From Flavobacterium nackdongense (GTDB taxonomy: Bacteria > Bacteroidota > Bacteroidia > Flavobacteriales > Flavobacteriaceae), in NCBI RefSeq assembly GCF_004355225.1, contig NZ_CP037933.1, positions 2,480,001-2,544,000 on the forward strand: a DNA stretch of 64,000 nucleotides, in the 5' to 3' direction. Below are positions 16,789 through 25,702 of the stretch, in pieces (the first letter of the stretch is position 1; each line of letters begins with the position of its first letter). A model generated the notes under the pieces. It had not been told where the DNA came from and did not search any database. It saw only the letters and a program-made list of their open reading frames with translations. The position numbers were made by a program, and so were the translations under genes.

Positions 16789-18408
16789 TTAGGGTTGCAT
16801 GAACCACATTTCTACAGTATGGTAATCAATTTTATCTCCTCCGATAGCTTGAAGTGCGCCAAAATTCCAAACGTATTCTGAATTATATCGTGGACGAACT
16901 CTGTATGGTAATTTACCATTGTTGTCCAAGAACAAACCACCATTGGCAGGATTAGGAACGGTATTTAATGTTGGATAAATATCAGTACCATATCGTGCTT
17001 TACGCATATCAGTCCAAGTTTCTAAATAACCAAAACCGTACAATGCTACATATTTTTGCATCATAATCATACTAAGAGTCAATTTTGTATTATCTGTTGG
17101 AATCAAATTTACATTCGCTAAAAAAGCTGCTTTTTCAGCTGCAGAAATCGCAGTAGTAATTGGGAATGTAGTTCTTGCAATAGTATATTTATTTACAAAA
17201 TCGATACTGTTTGAAACAGCATTTTTATAGGTAATAAGCGCAGCGGCTTTATCTCCTTTTCGGAATTGGGCTTCTGCTTTAATAAATTGCATTTCGACGT
17301 AAGTCATTATCGGGAAATCTACATTGTTACGGAATAAATAACGTCCAATATCAGTAGAAAGCCCTACAGAGTAAGTACCCCATAAATTAGGGATTCTGGA
17401 TGTTCCAGTGGTAGCTGCAAGCGTGTTTAGAGGATTGCCATTGTAAGTGTATTTTGTAGGATCAGGATTTGCAGCACTAGCTGGAGCTGTTTCAGACGAA
17501 CCCACTGATGGCGCAAGTACTCTAGCCATTCTAGGGTCAATTGCCCCTGTAAAAATGCTTCCATCCATTGCTCTCACAATAAAATCTGTTTGACGGAAAC
17601 TTGACCAGTTGTTGCGCAATGGTCCATAAAAGTTCGAATCATCAGTAATATTTCCATTGAATTTAATAACGAAATCGTCCGCAGAACTTGCCATGGCCTT
17701 GTCTACGAATCCGATAACTTTGTCAGGGTTATAAGTCGATTTATTAGAAATATTATTTGCATTTCTAGCTAATATCCCATTGACGAACTTAATCCATTTA
17801 GAACGATCGCCTGAGTACACTTTATCGCCTTGTGCCATGTAAGAGGCATTTACGCCGCCATCTGTGCGAGCTAAATCTGCGAGAGCATCGGCACACACTT
17901 TTTGCACTTCGGCATAAGCGGTTTCTTGGTTATCATAGTCGAAAGTTAAACGTTGGGTAAATACTTGGTCAAACTTCAATAAATCACCGTGGTAGTCGGT
18001 TGTAACTTGCCACGACCAAGCGCGCATAGCTTTCGAAGCGCCTAAAATGTCATAACGCTGTGCTTCTATCGCTCCTTCTTGCAAACGAGTGATGTTGAGT
18101 CCCATAGCAAAATAGGTCATTCTCCAAATCTCTCCACCTGCATCCGTGTTTTGTGAATAACCTAATCTATCCCAAACATTTCCTGCAGTTGAAACGGAAT
18201 GGTACTGTGTGTAACTTCCTAAATATCGAGAATCAAATTGAATTCCTCTAGCCATCTGCTGCTGAATTGGAGCAATTAAACTAACAGGAGATACTTCCGT
18301 AGGAAAACTCGGGTTGACATTTAAATCAGTGATGTCATCACAACTTATGGCAGCGCAAGCAAAGCCCGCAGCTACTAATAATGTTTTTATTTTCATTGTT
18401 CTTTTCAT
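16789..18408 (-). CDS. SusD/RagB-family outer-membrane lipoprotein
   Basis: SusD-like proteins are surface lipoproteins that bind a nutrient and sit as a lid on the SusC channel. The 539-aa sequence has a lipoprotein signal (LLVAAGFACAAISCDD) and the SusD-like layout, with helical tetratricopeptide-type parts and YVEMQFIKAEAQFRKGDKAAA near residue 375. The internal ATG at 18396 (MKIKTLL) is an equally good start. It follows the susC-like gene by 10 bases. The substrate cannot be read from the sequence. Confidence 0.9.
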   Translation of the reverse strand: MKRTMKIKTLLVAAGFACAAISCDDITDLNVNPSFPTEVSPVSLIAPIQQQMARGIQFDSRYLGSYTQYHSVSTAGNVWDRLGYSQNTDAGGEIWRMTYFAMGLNITRLQEGAIEAQRYDILGASKAMRAWSWQVTTDYHGDLLKFDQVFTQRLTFDYDNQETAYAEVQKVCADALADLARTDGGVNASYMAQGDKVYSGDRSKWIKFVNGILARNANNISNKSTYNPDKVIGFVDKAMASSADDFVIKFNGNITDDSNFYGPLRNNWSSFRQTDFIVRAMDGSIFTGAIDPRMARVLAPSVGSSETAPASAANPDPTKYTYNGNPLNTLAATTGTSRIPNLWGTYSVGLSTDIGRYLFRNNVDFPIMTYVEMQFIKAEAQFRKGDKAAALITYKNAVSNSIDFVNKYTIARTTFPITTAISAAEKAAFLANVNLIPTDNTKLTLSMIMMQKYVALYGFGYLETWTDMRKARYGTDIYPTLNTVPNPANGGLFLDNNGKLPYRVRPRYNSEYVWNFGALQAIGGDKIDYHTVEMWFMQP

Positions 18409-18418
18409 AATCTATATT

Positions 18419-21400
18419 TTAGAATCCAAATTTCATATTAAAGTTAAATCCTCTTGGCGTCGAAAGCACACCATAGTCCATACCGGCACCACCGGCACCA
18501 CCTGTCGATGCGTTAAGACCGTTTACTGCTGGATCTGCTCCTGTGTAATTGGTAACCATAAAGGCATCTGTTACTGTAAAGTTAATTCCAATAGATCTGA
18601 AGAACGTACTTTTTGCAAAAAATCTACTTGGCAATCGGTAGGATAAAGTAATATCTCTACAGCGCAACCAGTTGACATCTTTTTCGATAAAATCTGCGTC
18701 AACAAAGTTTGTAGTATAATAGTCTTGTTGGTAATAAGGAGTTACTTGAATGTTGTTCTGAGTTGGTGTCGCTGAATTTTCTAAACCATCTCTAACGATG
18801 CCATTTAGCACTCTTGGGGTTTCTCTATCCAATGTTCTAGTCGAAAGACCGTTAGAATAAAGTAACAATTCAGTTCCATTATAAACATCTCCACCTTTTC
18901 GAATATCTAATAGGAAGCTTAAACTAAACTCTTTATAATTAAAGGTATTTTGGAAGCCAATTACAAAATCAGGATTTCTGTCTCCAATAACGGGCCAATT
19001 ATTATTTTCTAAAGGCATTCCATTAGCACCAGAAATTAGCGGTTGACCTGCATTGTTAAACAAATAATTATCTCCTGTTAGCGTGGTCAGAGGACTGCCA
19101 ACTCTTGCGCCGGCTCTCACATTGGAATATAGCCAAGTATCAGACACATAATATTCAGGTAAGGTTGATGGCAAACTCAACAATTCGCTATCAGTTTTGG
19201 TAAAGTTAAGCATCATATTCCAATCAAAATTATCTGTCTGAATAGGAATAGCGGTAAGAGTGGCCTCAAGGCCTTCAACTCGAGTTGTACCGAAGTTAAA
19301 CGATTGTACCACAAAACCTGTACCGTAGCTTAAGCGCAAGTTACGAATAATTTGATCTTCGGTTTCTTGACGATAAACAGCAACATCTAAGCCCAAACGG
19401 TTTTTGAAAAACTTAAGCTCGGTTCCAATCTCGTATGATTTTTTGAATTCGGGCTTTAAATCTGCATTAGCACCAGTTACACCGTAAGCAAAACCTGCTC
19501 CAGTAGTTAGTTGCGGCTGAAAATTAGATAGAATGTCATAAGCTGAAGCATCTTTACCAACTTGAGCATAAGAGGCTCGTAATTTTCCAACTGTTAGCCA
19601 ATCGCTTTCGCGCAATGAGCCAATATTGGCAAAATTAAATGCTAAGGATGCCGAAGGATAAAAGAAATCATTATCGCCATAAGGCAAAGTAGATGTCCAG
19701 TCTTTACGTCCTGTCAAGGTCAAGGCCAATATTTTGTCATAATCAACAGTAGCCTCGCCATAGAAACCAATCACTTTCTTACGAATGATTCGTTGCTGAG
19801 AACGTTGTGTTGTTGGATCAGTGATGTTAATTGACAAGAAATCTTGCTCTAAAAATTTAGACCCTGAAGTCGAATTTACAGTTTGATAATTGTAATTGAT
19901 GGCATTACCTACTATTAATTTTGTGCTAAATTTTCCGAATGATTTTCGTGCTTGTGCAAAAATATTAGTATTCGTATTAGTGGTGTTCGAAACATAATTT
20001 TCTATAAAACCACCAGTAGATAATCCAGCATTTGATTGAGGATGTGTTGCTCTAAATCCTTCTTGAGCAGTAACGTCCCAACCAGCTCTACCTGTAATAC
20101 TTAACCAAGAAGCAGGGTCATAAACCAAGCCAATGTTAGAAACCATACGATTGGTTCTGTCTTCGGCAGGATTTTTGAACACCTCCCAGTAGGGGTTGTC
20201 AATTTCAGTAGAAACTGATAAATCTGTAATTCTTCTTCTAGTTACGCCATCAGCTTGCAAATAATTTCTTGCATCGTCATTTGCTGGCCACAAATATAAA
20301 CTGTTTAAGAAACTCCCACCTCCTTTTGAGGCTTTAATGTTGGTTGACTTTGAGTATAAAAAGTTAGCATCTGACTTGAACTTTTTACCTATTTTGGCCG
20401 ATCCGTTTAATGTAATGTTCAAACGATCGTAAGCCGTTGTGGGTACAACTCCTGTTTGTTTTAAATCTGCAACAGACAAACGATAAGTTAAAGCTTCCGT
20501 ACCGCCTGTAAAAGTTAGGTTGTTTTGATGTGCAATACCGGTTTCAAAGAAATTAGAAACATTGTCGTATAATTTAGTTCCAGGCGCGTAACGCTCACCG
20601 AATGATTGAGTATTAACCGTTGAATTCAAACCATTTGTCCCTCTTTGGTAAACCGTTTGTGTATCAGCAAAACGATATACTTGTTCTATACGGGTGTTGG
20701 ACGAAAATTCAACCGAGCCAACTCCTGCTTTTCCTTTTTTGGTGGTGATGATAATAGCCCCATTTCCTGCTTCAATTCCGTACAATGCCGCTGCTTCTGG
20801 TCCTTTTAGTACAGTAACAGATTCGATATCGTCTGGATTAATGTCGGCACCACGATTGGTGTAATCTTGGTTACGGTTAGGCTGATCAGATATCAACAAT
20901 CCTTGGTTCAACGTTTGATTTGAAACTGGCAAACCGTCTACTATATATAGCGGGGAGTTGTTTCCACTCAAAGATCCTACACCACGTAGAGTTACAGCAG
21001 CTGATGCTCCTGGCGCTCCAGAAGTAGATACAACTGATAAACCAGCCACACGACCTTGTAAGGAATTAATGAAGTTGGGACGCTGAGTTTGCTCGATATC
21101 TTTACCGGCCACAGTTTGTTCTGCATATCCTAAAGAGCTTTTACTTCGTTTAATACCCAATGATCCAGTTACAGTAACCTCTTTTAAGGTTTGTGAACCT
21201 TCGTTCAAAACAATATTCATTGAAGGTCCAGAAATTTTCACATCTTTGGTGTCAAAACCAATGAATGAAAACTCTAAGATAGCTCCTTTTGGAGCTTTGA
21301 TGGAGTAGGTTCCATCACCTCCTGTTGAGGAACCATTTTTTGTTCCTTTTATAAGAACATTAACTCCCGGTAACGCATTGCCACTCGGGTCAGATACTTT

Positions 21401-21481
21401 ACCCTTTACTGTTATGTCTTGCGAAAAACCTGTAAGGATTCCAGCAAAAAACAGTAGTAGTAATAAATACTTTTTCTTCAT
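18419..21481 (-). CDS. SusC/RagA-family TonB-dependent outer-membrane receptor
   Basis: This is the channel partner of the SusD-like protein, importing an oligomer or peptide with energy from TonB. The 1020-aa sequence has a signal peptide (1-20), a carboxypeptidase-D-like domain (about 22-100: ITVKGKVSDPSGNALPGVNV), a plug domain containing the SusC signature region SVTVLKGPEAAALYGIEAGNGAI near 225-250, and a long beta-barrel ending in Phe (FNMKFGF), as expected for Bam-inserted barrels. The susC-susD-DUF4397 order makes one uptake operon. Confidence 0.93.
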   Translation of the reverse strand: MKKKYLLLLLFFAGILTGFSQDITVKGKVSDPSGNALPGVNVLIKGTKNGSSTGGDGTYSIKAPKGAILEFSFIGFDTKDVKISGPSMNIVLNEGSQTLKEVTVTGSLGIKRSKSSLGYAEQTVAGKDIEQTQRPNFINSLQGRVAGLSVVSTSGAPGASAAVTLRGVGSLSGNNSPLYIVDGLPVSNQTLNQGLLISDQPNRNQDYTNRGADINPDDIESVTVLKGPEAAALYGIEAGNGAIIITTKKGKAGVGSVEFSSNTRIEQVYRFADTQTVYQRGTNGLNSTVNTQSFGERYAPGTKLYDNVSNFFETGIAHQNNLTFTGGTEALTYRLSVADLKQTGVVPTTAYDRLNITLNGSAKIGKKFKSDANFLYSKSTNIKASKGGGSFLNSLYLWPANDDARNYLQADGVTRRRITDLSVSTEIDNPYWEVFKNPAEDRTNRMVSNIGLVYDPASWLSITGRAGWDVTAQEGFRATHPQSNAGLSTGGFIENYVSNTTNTNTNIFAQARKSFGKFSTKLIVGNAINYNYQTVNSTSGSKFLEQDFLSINITDPTTQRSQQRIIRKKVIGFYGEATVDYDKILALTLTGRKDWTSTLPYGDNDFFYPSASLAFNFANIGSLRESDWLTVGKLRASYAQVGKDASAYDILSNFQPQLTTGAGFAYGVTGANADLKPEFKKSYEIGTELKFFKNRLGLDVAVYRQETEDQIIRNLRLSYGTGFVVQSFNFGTTRVEGLEATLTAIPIQTDNFDWNMMLNFTKTDSELLSLPSTLPEYYVSDTWLYSNVRAGARVGSPLTTLTGDNYLFNNAGQPLISGANGMPLENNNWPVIGDRNPDFVIGFQNTFNYKEFSLSFLLDIRKGGDVYNGTELLLYSNGLSTRTLDRETPRVLNGIVRDGLENSATPTQNNIQVTPYYQQDYYTTNFVDADFIEKDVNWLRCRDITLSYRLPSRFFAKSTFFRSIGINFTVTDAFMVTNYTGADPAVNGLNASTGGAGGAGMDYGVLSTPRGFNFNMKFGF

Positions 21482-21668
21482 AGTTAGTTAAATTTTTTAA
21501 TTAGTTATGTAAACTTAATAAAAAAAATTTAGTTAGCAAGATATTGAAAACAAAATCATAACAATTTTGATTAAAATTGTTATTTATTTAAAAAAAGTGT
21601 TGATTATTGACTAATAATGTATGATAGTCAAATATGTAAAGGCCATTGTTTTGTCTTGAGGAATGCTT

Positions 21669-23210
21669 TTAGTTTAAGGAACCAAATGGCAGCGACGAAA
21701 ACATTAATACAACCGAAAATACTTTTTCGTCTGCTATGGGAACATATAACAAACCCAAAACGGGTAGGTTATTGTAAATTTTTAGGCTGGCAATGTCTTG
21801 ATTATTGATTTGAATGTTTATTTGATTTCCCGCCAGACATTTTTCAATTCTAAACGGGGTTTTATAGATTTCGCCTTCTAAAATATACGGATTTGGATAA
21901 CTATTTTGGTTTGAAATCATCGCAAACCACGATTTTGGAATATCAGTTATTGTAGATTCTTTTTTACCATCCCAACATTGGGGAATAGTATTTTTGAAAT
22001 TGGAACCGTTTCCGGAAATAAACCTAAAACTACCTATGGTGTCTTGGTCACGCACTAAAAAATGAGTTCTTTTAGAGTCAACAACTCGAGTAACTGTTCT
22101 GTTTCCATTCAAATAAGTAGTATAACTTTTGTGCCCATTATCATCCCTGCTAACTTCACGTGATTTTTCTTCTCGGACCGATTCTATAAACGGAATAGTA
22201 CAATAATAGGAAATACTATCCTTCAAATCAGTAAACCCAAAAATAGTTTGATATTCGCGTTCTCTAATTTTATCGGTCTCCAAGCCGGTCAAAAGAGTAA
22301 GTGAAGAATTGAATAAATTGCTTTCAAAATTATTTTTCCGACCCGTTTGCACCGTATGATTCTTCAGCATCACCCATTCTTTTTTCAATTGAATTTGTTC
22401 GATAACCGAATCGTTTTTGGAAACGAAGTTTAATTTTTGGGCTTTGGCCAATGTTTTGTCAACCCCTAAAAACAAGCAAGCTGGAGTAATATCAAGTGTT
22501 AAGGTCTTTGATGGAGTTTCAGTTGCTGCAAAAAATTGTTGTATAGCAGTATCAAAAGCTTGTAAAAAAGAATCAGTAAGTGCGGGAACTTTTTGGATCA
22601 AAACTTGTCCGACCGGAATTTTTGTTCTTTTCAAATTGACCGTCATTTCATTCGAAAAAAGAACTGCCTCATTTGAACCATCGTAAATAACGGCTTTGAT
22701 TTTTAAATGATATGGGGCTTTGTCTAAAGTTTCTAGAAGAGGAAAAGTTTGAAATGGTTTGAAATGTTCATCGTCTATTGGATAAGGACCGTTGTCAATA
22801 ACTTGCAAGAATAAATGCCAACTTCCGGGAATTCCTTTTCGCAATTTTGATTTAAATCGTGGCGGTTTATTGAATAAAAATCCTGCATTCAGATCCCATT
22901 TAGGATTTAGAACTGTTGAATTCCATCGATTGTTTAGGGCCGAAAGCACACTGAGCCTCATTTTTTCAGCCACTACAGAATCATTAGCCAAAACAACGCG
23001 GGAGGTATAAATGGGAGCAAAGTCAATATAGTTTACAATCAGGTTTGGATTGAAAGCATATTCCATTTTTTCGACCCGTATAATTTGTTTCTCCGTAGAT
23101 TGCGCAAAGGCAACAAAAGACGACAAACACAATAAAAATATTGTGATAAAACAGAGAATTCTACAACTATGAGCACTAATTTTCGACATAATTGAAATAG
23201 ATTGCTGCAA
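21669..23210 (-). CDS. Secreted hypothetical protein, 513 aa
   Basis: A signal peptide is visible (about residues 10-37, ending FVAFAQS). The mature protein is about 475 residues, mostly predicted beta with charged loops, with no recognised domain. A central region reads REYQTIFGFTDLKDSISYYCTIPFIESV and the C-terminus is hydrophobic (LPVLGLLYVPIADEKVFSVVLMFSSLPFG). It could be periplasmic or attached to the outer membrane. The start could also be the ATG at 23189. No operon partner is evident. Confidence 0.7.
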   Translation of the reverse strand: MQQSISIMSKISAHSCRILCFITIFLLCLSSFVAFAQSTEKQIIRVEKMEYAFNPNLIVNYIDFAPIYTSRVVLANDSVVAEKMRLSVLSALNNRWNSTVLNPKWDLNAGFLFNKPPRFKSKLRKGIPGSWHLFLQVIDNGPYPIDDEHFKPFQTFPLLETLDKAPYHLKIKAVIYDGSNEAVLFSNEMTVNLKRTKIPVGQVLIQKVPALTDSFLQAFDTAIQQFFAATETPSKTLTLDITPACLFLGVDKTLAKAQKLNFVSKNDSVIEQIQLKKEWVMLKNHTVQTGRKNNFESNLFNSSLTLLTGLETDKIREREYQTIFGFTDLKDSISYYCTIPFIESVREEKSREVSRDDNGHKSYTTYLNGNRTVTRVVDSKRTHFLVRDQDTIGSFRFISGNGSNFKNTIPQCWDGKKESTITDIPKSWFAMISNQNSYPNPYILEGEIYKTPFRIEKCLAGNQINIQINNQDIASLKIYNNLPVLGLLYVPIADEKVFSVVLMFSSLPFGSLN

Positions 23211-23314
23211 CTTGTACTACTCAAAGGTACAGTTTTAGCAACACATTTTCAATCAAAACCAGAATTAATTTTGCTAATAAATTCAATCGTTACAATTGAC
23301 TATCAAAGAAATAC

Positions 23315-23545
23315 CTATGTTTCCTTCACAGAAATTATTTTGACAGGGCAAGCTTTGGCGGCCAGTTCACAACTTTCGGCTATGGAATGATCGGGCGATT
23401 TGAGTGTAAAAAAACCTTTAGCATTGACGCTTTTAATCAAAACTGATTTCCCGTCTTTTTTGGACATTTGAAATTGAACAGGAGCCATTTCTACACAATA
23501 ATTGCAGCCAATGCATTTGGCTCTTTGAAGCGTTACTATAACCAT
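23315..23545 (-). CDS. 4Fe-4S ferredoxin
   Basis: The 76-aa protein is a small single-cluster ferredoxin: C11-x2-C14-x2-C17 near the start (AKCIGCNYCVE) and the fourth ligand in the C-terminal CP motif (AAKACPV). A further Cys lies in SCELAAKAC. It would carry electrons in the cytosol. Its ATG overlaps the stop of the upstream U32 peptidase gene by one base, so the two are translationally coupled and may work together in tRNA hydroxylation. Confidence 0.85.
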   Translation of the reverse strand: MVIVTLQRAKCIGCNYCVEMAPVQFQMSKKDGKSVLIKSVNAKGFFTLKSPDHSIAESCELAAKACPVKIISVKET

Positions 23546-24786
23546 TAGGCTTCTACTATTTTATATAATTTGTCCGACATTCTAATTCTGAAAGGCAATT
23601 TGAACGTACAATCATCACCTTTGGTAGCTTTGTCAGCTGCAATATCATTGACATACATTTCTTCGATAATCATTTCTTGAGCTCCCGTACTTGGTCCAGT
23701 TACTAATATTTTATCTCCAATTTGAATGTCATAAGCCTCAATTTTGAATTGTCCAATTTCGGCTTTTGGGAAGTAATGGGTTCCTTTTCCCACATAAACT
23801 TTTTTCTGAGTGGCCATCGAACCCGAAACATCGCTCCATTCGCCCAATTCTTGCCCTAAATAGTAGCCTGACCAAAAACCACGATTGTAAACCGTACCCA
23901 AAGCTTCCATCCAAACCGCCACTTTTTCTTTCGAAAAGCTGCCTTCGTAATAACTATCAATGGCTTCACGATAGGTTTTGATGACTGTTGCTACATATTC
24001 TGGGGCGCGACCACGACCTTCGATTTTCAACACTTGAATGCCAGAATCGATCACTTGATCAAGGAAATCTAGGGTGCATAAATCTTTTGGCGACAACAAA
24101 TATTCGTTGTCCACTTCAATTTCGAAACCCGTTTCCTGGTCCGTAAGTGTGTATTTCTTGCGGCAATTTTGTTTGCAAGCCCCACGATTGGCCGAGGAAT
24201 TATCCGAATGTAAACTCAAATAACACTTTCCGGAAACCGCCATACACAGCGCGCCGTGACCGAAAATTTCGATTTCTACTAATTTTCCGTTTGGTCCTTT
24301 AATTTGTTCTTTTTCGATTTGTTCCGTGATTTTTTTTACTTGTCGCAGACTTAATTCGCGACTCAAAACCATAGTGTCAGCAAATAAACTGTAGAATTTT
24401 ATGGTTTCGATATTGGTGATATTCAACTGCGTCGAAATGTGGACTTCCATTCCAATGCCCCTCGCCATCGCAATCACAGCTTGGTCTGAAGCGATAACGG
24501 CAGTAATGTTTGCCTCTTTGGCTTTGGCCAATAAGGTTTTTACAACCGATAAATCGTGGTCATAAATGATGGTATTTAAAGTTAGATACGTTCTTATTTT
24601 TTTGGCTTCGCAACGACGGGCTATTTCTTTTAAATCATCCATAGTGAAATTTACCGTTGCTCTAGCGCGCATATTCAGTTGCTCTACACCAAAATAAACC
24701 GAATCCGCATTATTATCGATGGCTGCCTGAAGCGATTCGAAGTTTCCGGCCGGAGCCATTAATTCTATTTTATTAGTTGTTGTCAT
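23545..24786 (-). CDS. Peptidase U32 family protein (TrhP-like)
   Basis: U32-family proteins of this type (TrhP/YegQ) take part in hydroxylation of uridine in the tRNA anticodon. Visible are IELMAPAGNFESLQAAIDNNADSVYFG at the N-terminus, the U32 signature with conserved Cys (FGHGALCMAVSGKCYLS and ANRGACKQNCRKKY) and a C-terminal beta-barrel part. I chose the ATG at 24786, giving 413 aa. The longer frame to 24858 would translate a palindromic repeat (HNPRFQPW). It is coupled to a ferredoxin gene. Confidence 0.88.
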   Translation of the reverse strand: MTTTNKIELMAPAGNFESLQAAIDNNADSVYFGVEQLNMRARATVNFTMDDLKEIARRCEAKKIRTYLTLNTIIYDHDLSVVKTLLAKAKEANITAVIASDQAVIAMARGIGMEVHISTQLNITNIETIKFYSLFADTMVLSRELSLRQVKKITEQIEKEQIKGPNGKLVEIEIFGHGALCMAVSGKCYLSLHSDNSSANRGACKQNCRKKYTLTDQETGFEIEVDNEYLLSPKDLCTLDFLDQVIDSGIQVLKIEGRGRAPEYVATVIKTYREAIDSYYEGSFSKEKVAVWMEALGTVYNRGFWSGYYLGQELGEWSDVSGSMATQKKVYVGKGTHYFPKAEIGQFKIEAYDIQIGDKILVTGPSTGAQEMIIEEMYVNDIAADKATKGDDCTFKLPFRIRMSDKLYKIVEA

Positions 24787-24809
24787 ATTAATTTTTATTA
24801 TGTCTATCT

Positions 24810-24829
24810 CCCACGGTTGAAACCGTGGG
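24810..24829. repeat. REP-like palindrome 1
   Basis: CCCACGGTT and AACCGTGGG, perfect 9-bp arms around GA, followed by TTATG. The same palindrome occurs at 25613 and, inverted, at 25672, on the other side of a REP-associated transposase. Confidence 0.85.
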
Positions 24830-24854
24830 TTATGTTTGTTGTTCTTTCTGCTTA

Positions 24855-24872
24855 CCAAAGCTGAAGCCTTGG
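24855..24872. repeat. REP-like palindrome 2, degenerate
   Basis: CCAAAGCTGAAGCCTTGG with the same trailing GTTATGG as the other palindromes. The arms are imperfect. It looks like a decayed or diverged member of the REP family clustered around the transposase gene. Confidence 0.55.
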
Positions 24873-24952
24873 GTTATGGTTTTGATTGAATGATATATTT
24901 GTTTTTACCATTGTCCAAAGTTTTAATCTGGAAAAATTAAGCAAAAAATTAA

Positions 24953-25035
24953 TCAAGATAATCCGTGTAATTTTACAAACTCATCATATTCCTCTTGACC
25001 ATTTTTGTTTAAATGATGTTTTTTTTGATTTTTAA
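24953..25035 (-). pseudogene. Detached 3' end of the RAYT transposase
   Basis: The minus strand here encodes KNQKKHHLNKNGQEEYDEF followed by VKLHGLS and a TGA stop at 24955-24953. This is the usual kind of C-terminus for Bacteroidetes Y1 transposases and is missing from the intact frame at 25207-25593, which instead ends TRWVKLLNF after YIKNQ. If the element at 25036-25235 and one copy of its 12-bp target duplication are removed, the two parts join in frame (YIKNQ then KKHHL) to give about 142 aa. Confidence 0.8.
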
Positions 25036-25235
25036 CCCGTTGGGTGTAATTCAATTTAATTTTTTTTAAACACATAGAATCATAGTTTTTTATTAATTTT
25101 ATTAAGACGCTTCGCTTGATTTTAGTAAATCATAGCTATGTGAACCCAAGAACTGGGCTATCCAACTCTTTTTTCTATGATTCTATGCGTTTCAATTTTA
25201 CTATTTCTAAAAATTTAATAATTTCACCCAACGAG
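25036..25235. mobile_element. 200-bp inverted-repeat element (MITE-like) inserted in the RAYT gene
   Basis: The ends are CCCGTTGGGTG (25036) and its inverted form CACCCAACGAG (to 25235), with one mismatch. Inside lies a second inverted repeat, AAACACATAGAATCATAG at 25068-25085 against CTATGATTCTATGCGTTT at 25175-25192. The element is bracketed by identical 12-bp direct repeats TTTGATTTTTAA at 25024-25035 and 25236-25247, a target duplication. It contains no gene, so it would depend on a transposase in trans. Confidence 0.8.
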
Positions 25236-25593
25236 TTTGATTTTTAATATAATTATAGACCGTTTCCAGTTGAGATTCACTGACCGAAAAAGCAGCAAAA
25301 CCAGTTTGCCAAGCAAATTTTTCAAGAATTAGGTTTTCTCCATTTATAGAATGAGAAGAGCTTCCTTTAACCTGTTTAATAACATCTGTAATAGCTTTTT
25401 GTGGGTTTAATAAAAATAAAGCATGAACATGATCTGGCATTCCATTAACTATTCTAACCGGACATCCAAGTTCAATTAATTCCTCACGAATATAACTATA
25501 AACCTGTTTTTCAATTGAAAAATCAATCAATTCATTTCTAAATTTTGTTGCCCAAATGGCATGAATCCATATTTTATTATACGAGTTTGGCAT
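25207..25593 (-). CDS. REP-associated tyrosine transposase (Y1, IS200-like), 3'-truncated
   Basis: The 128-aa protein is a Y1/HUH transposase: the metal-binding HUH motif is in MPDHVHALF near residue 74, and the catalytic Tyr is probably in LETVYNYIKNQ near residue 113. Such enzymes cut single-stranded DNA at palindromic REP sequences, and matching palindromes flank the gene on both sides. The natural C-terminus was displaced by an inserted element; the present last nine residues are encoded by that element. The catalytic residues remain, so activity is uncertain rather than excluded. Confidence 0.88.
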   Translation of the reverse strand: MPNSYNKIWIHAIWATKFRNELIDFSIEKQVYSYIREELIELGCPVRIVNGMPDHVHALFLLNPQKAITDVIKQVKGSSSHSINGENLILEKFAWQTGFAAFSVSESQLETVYNYIKNQTRWVKLLNF

Positions 25594-25612
25594 GTGTTTT
25601 CTTTGTTAGTTT

Positions 25613-25632
25613 CCCACGGTTGAAACCGTGGG
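25613..25632. repeat. REP-like palindrome 3
   Basis: CCCACGGTT and AACCGTGGG around GA, followed by TTATGG, identical in arms to the copy at 24810. It lies 20 bases upstream of the RAYT start codon. Confidence 0.85.
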
Positions 25633-25671
25633 TTATGGTTTTAGTGAAATTCTTCTTTAGTTTTTTCATTG

Positions 25672-25691
25672 CCCACGGTTTCAACCGTGGG
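25672..25691. repeat. REP-like palindrome 4, inverted
   Basis: The same 9-bp arms but with TC in the centre, so it is the reverse orientation of copy 3. Copies 3 and 4 form an inverted pair 40 bases apart, the arrangement often seen for REP doublets (BIMEs). Confidence 0.85.
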
Positions 25692-25702
25692 AACATAATA
25701 AT

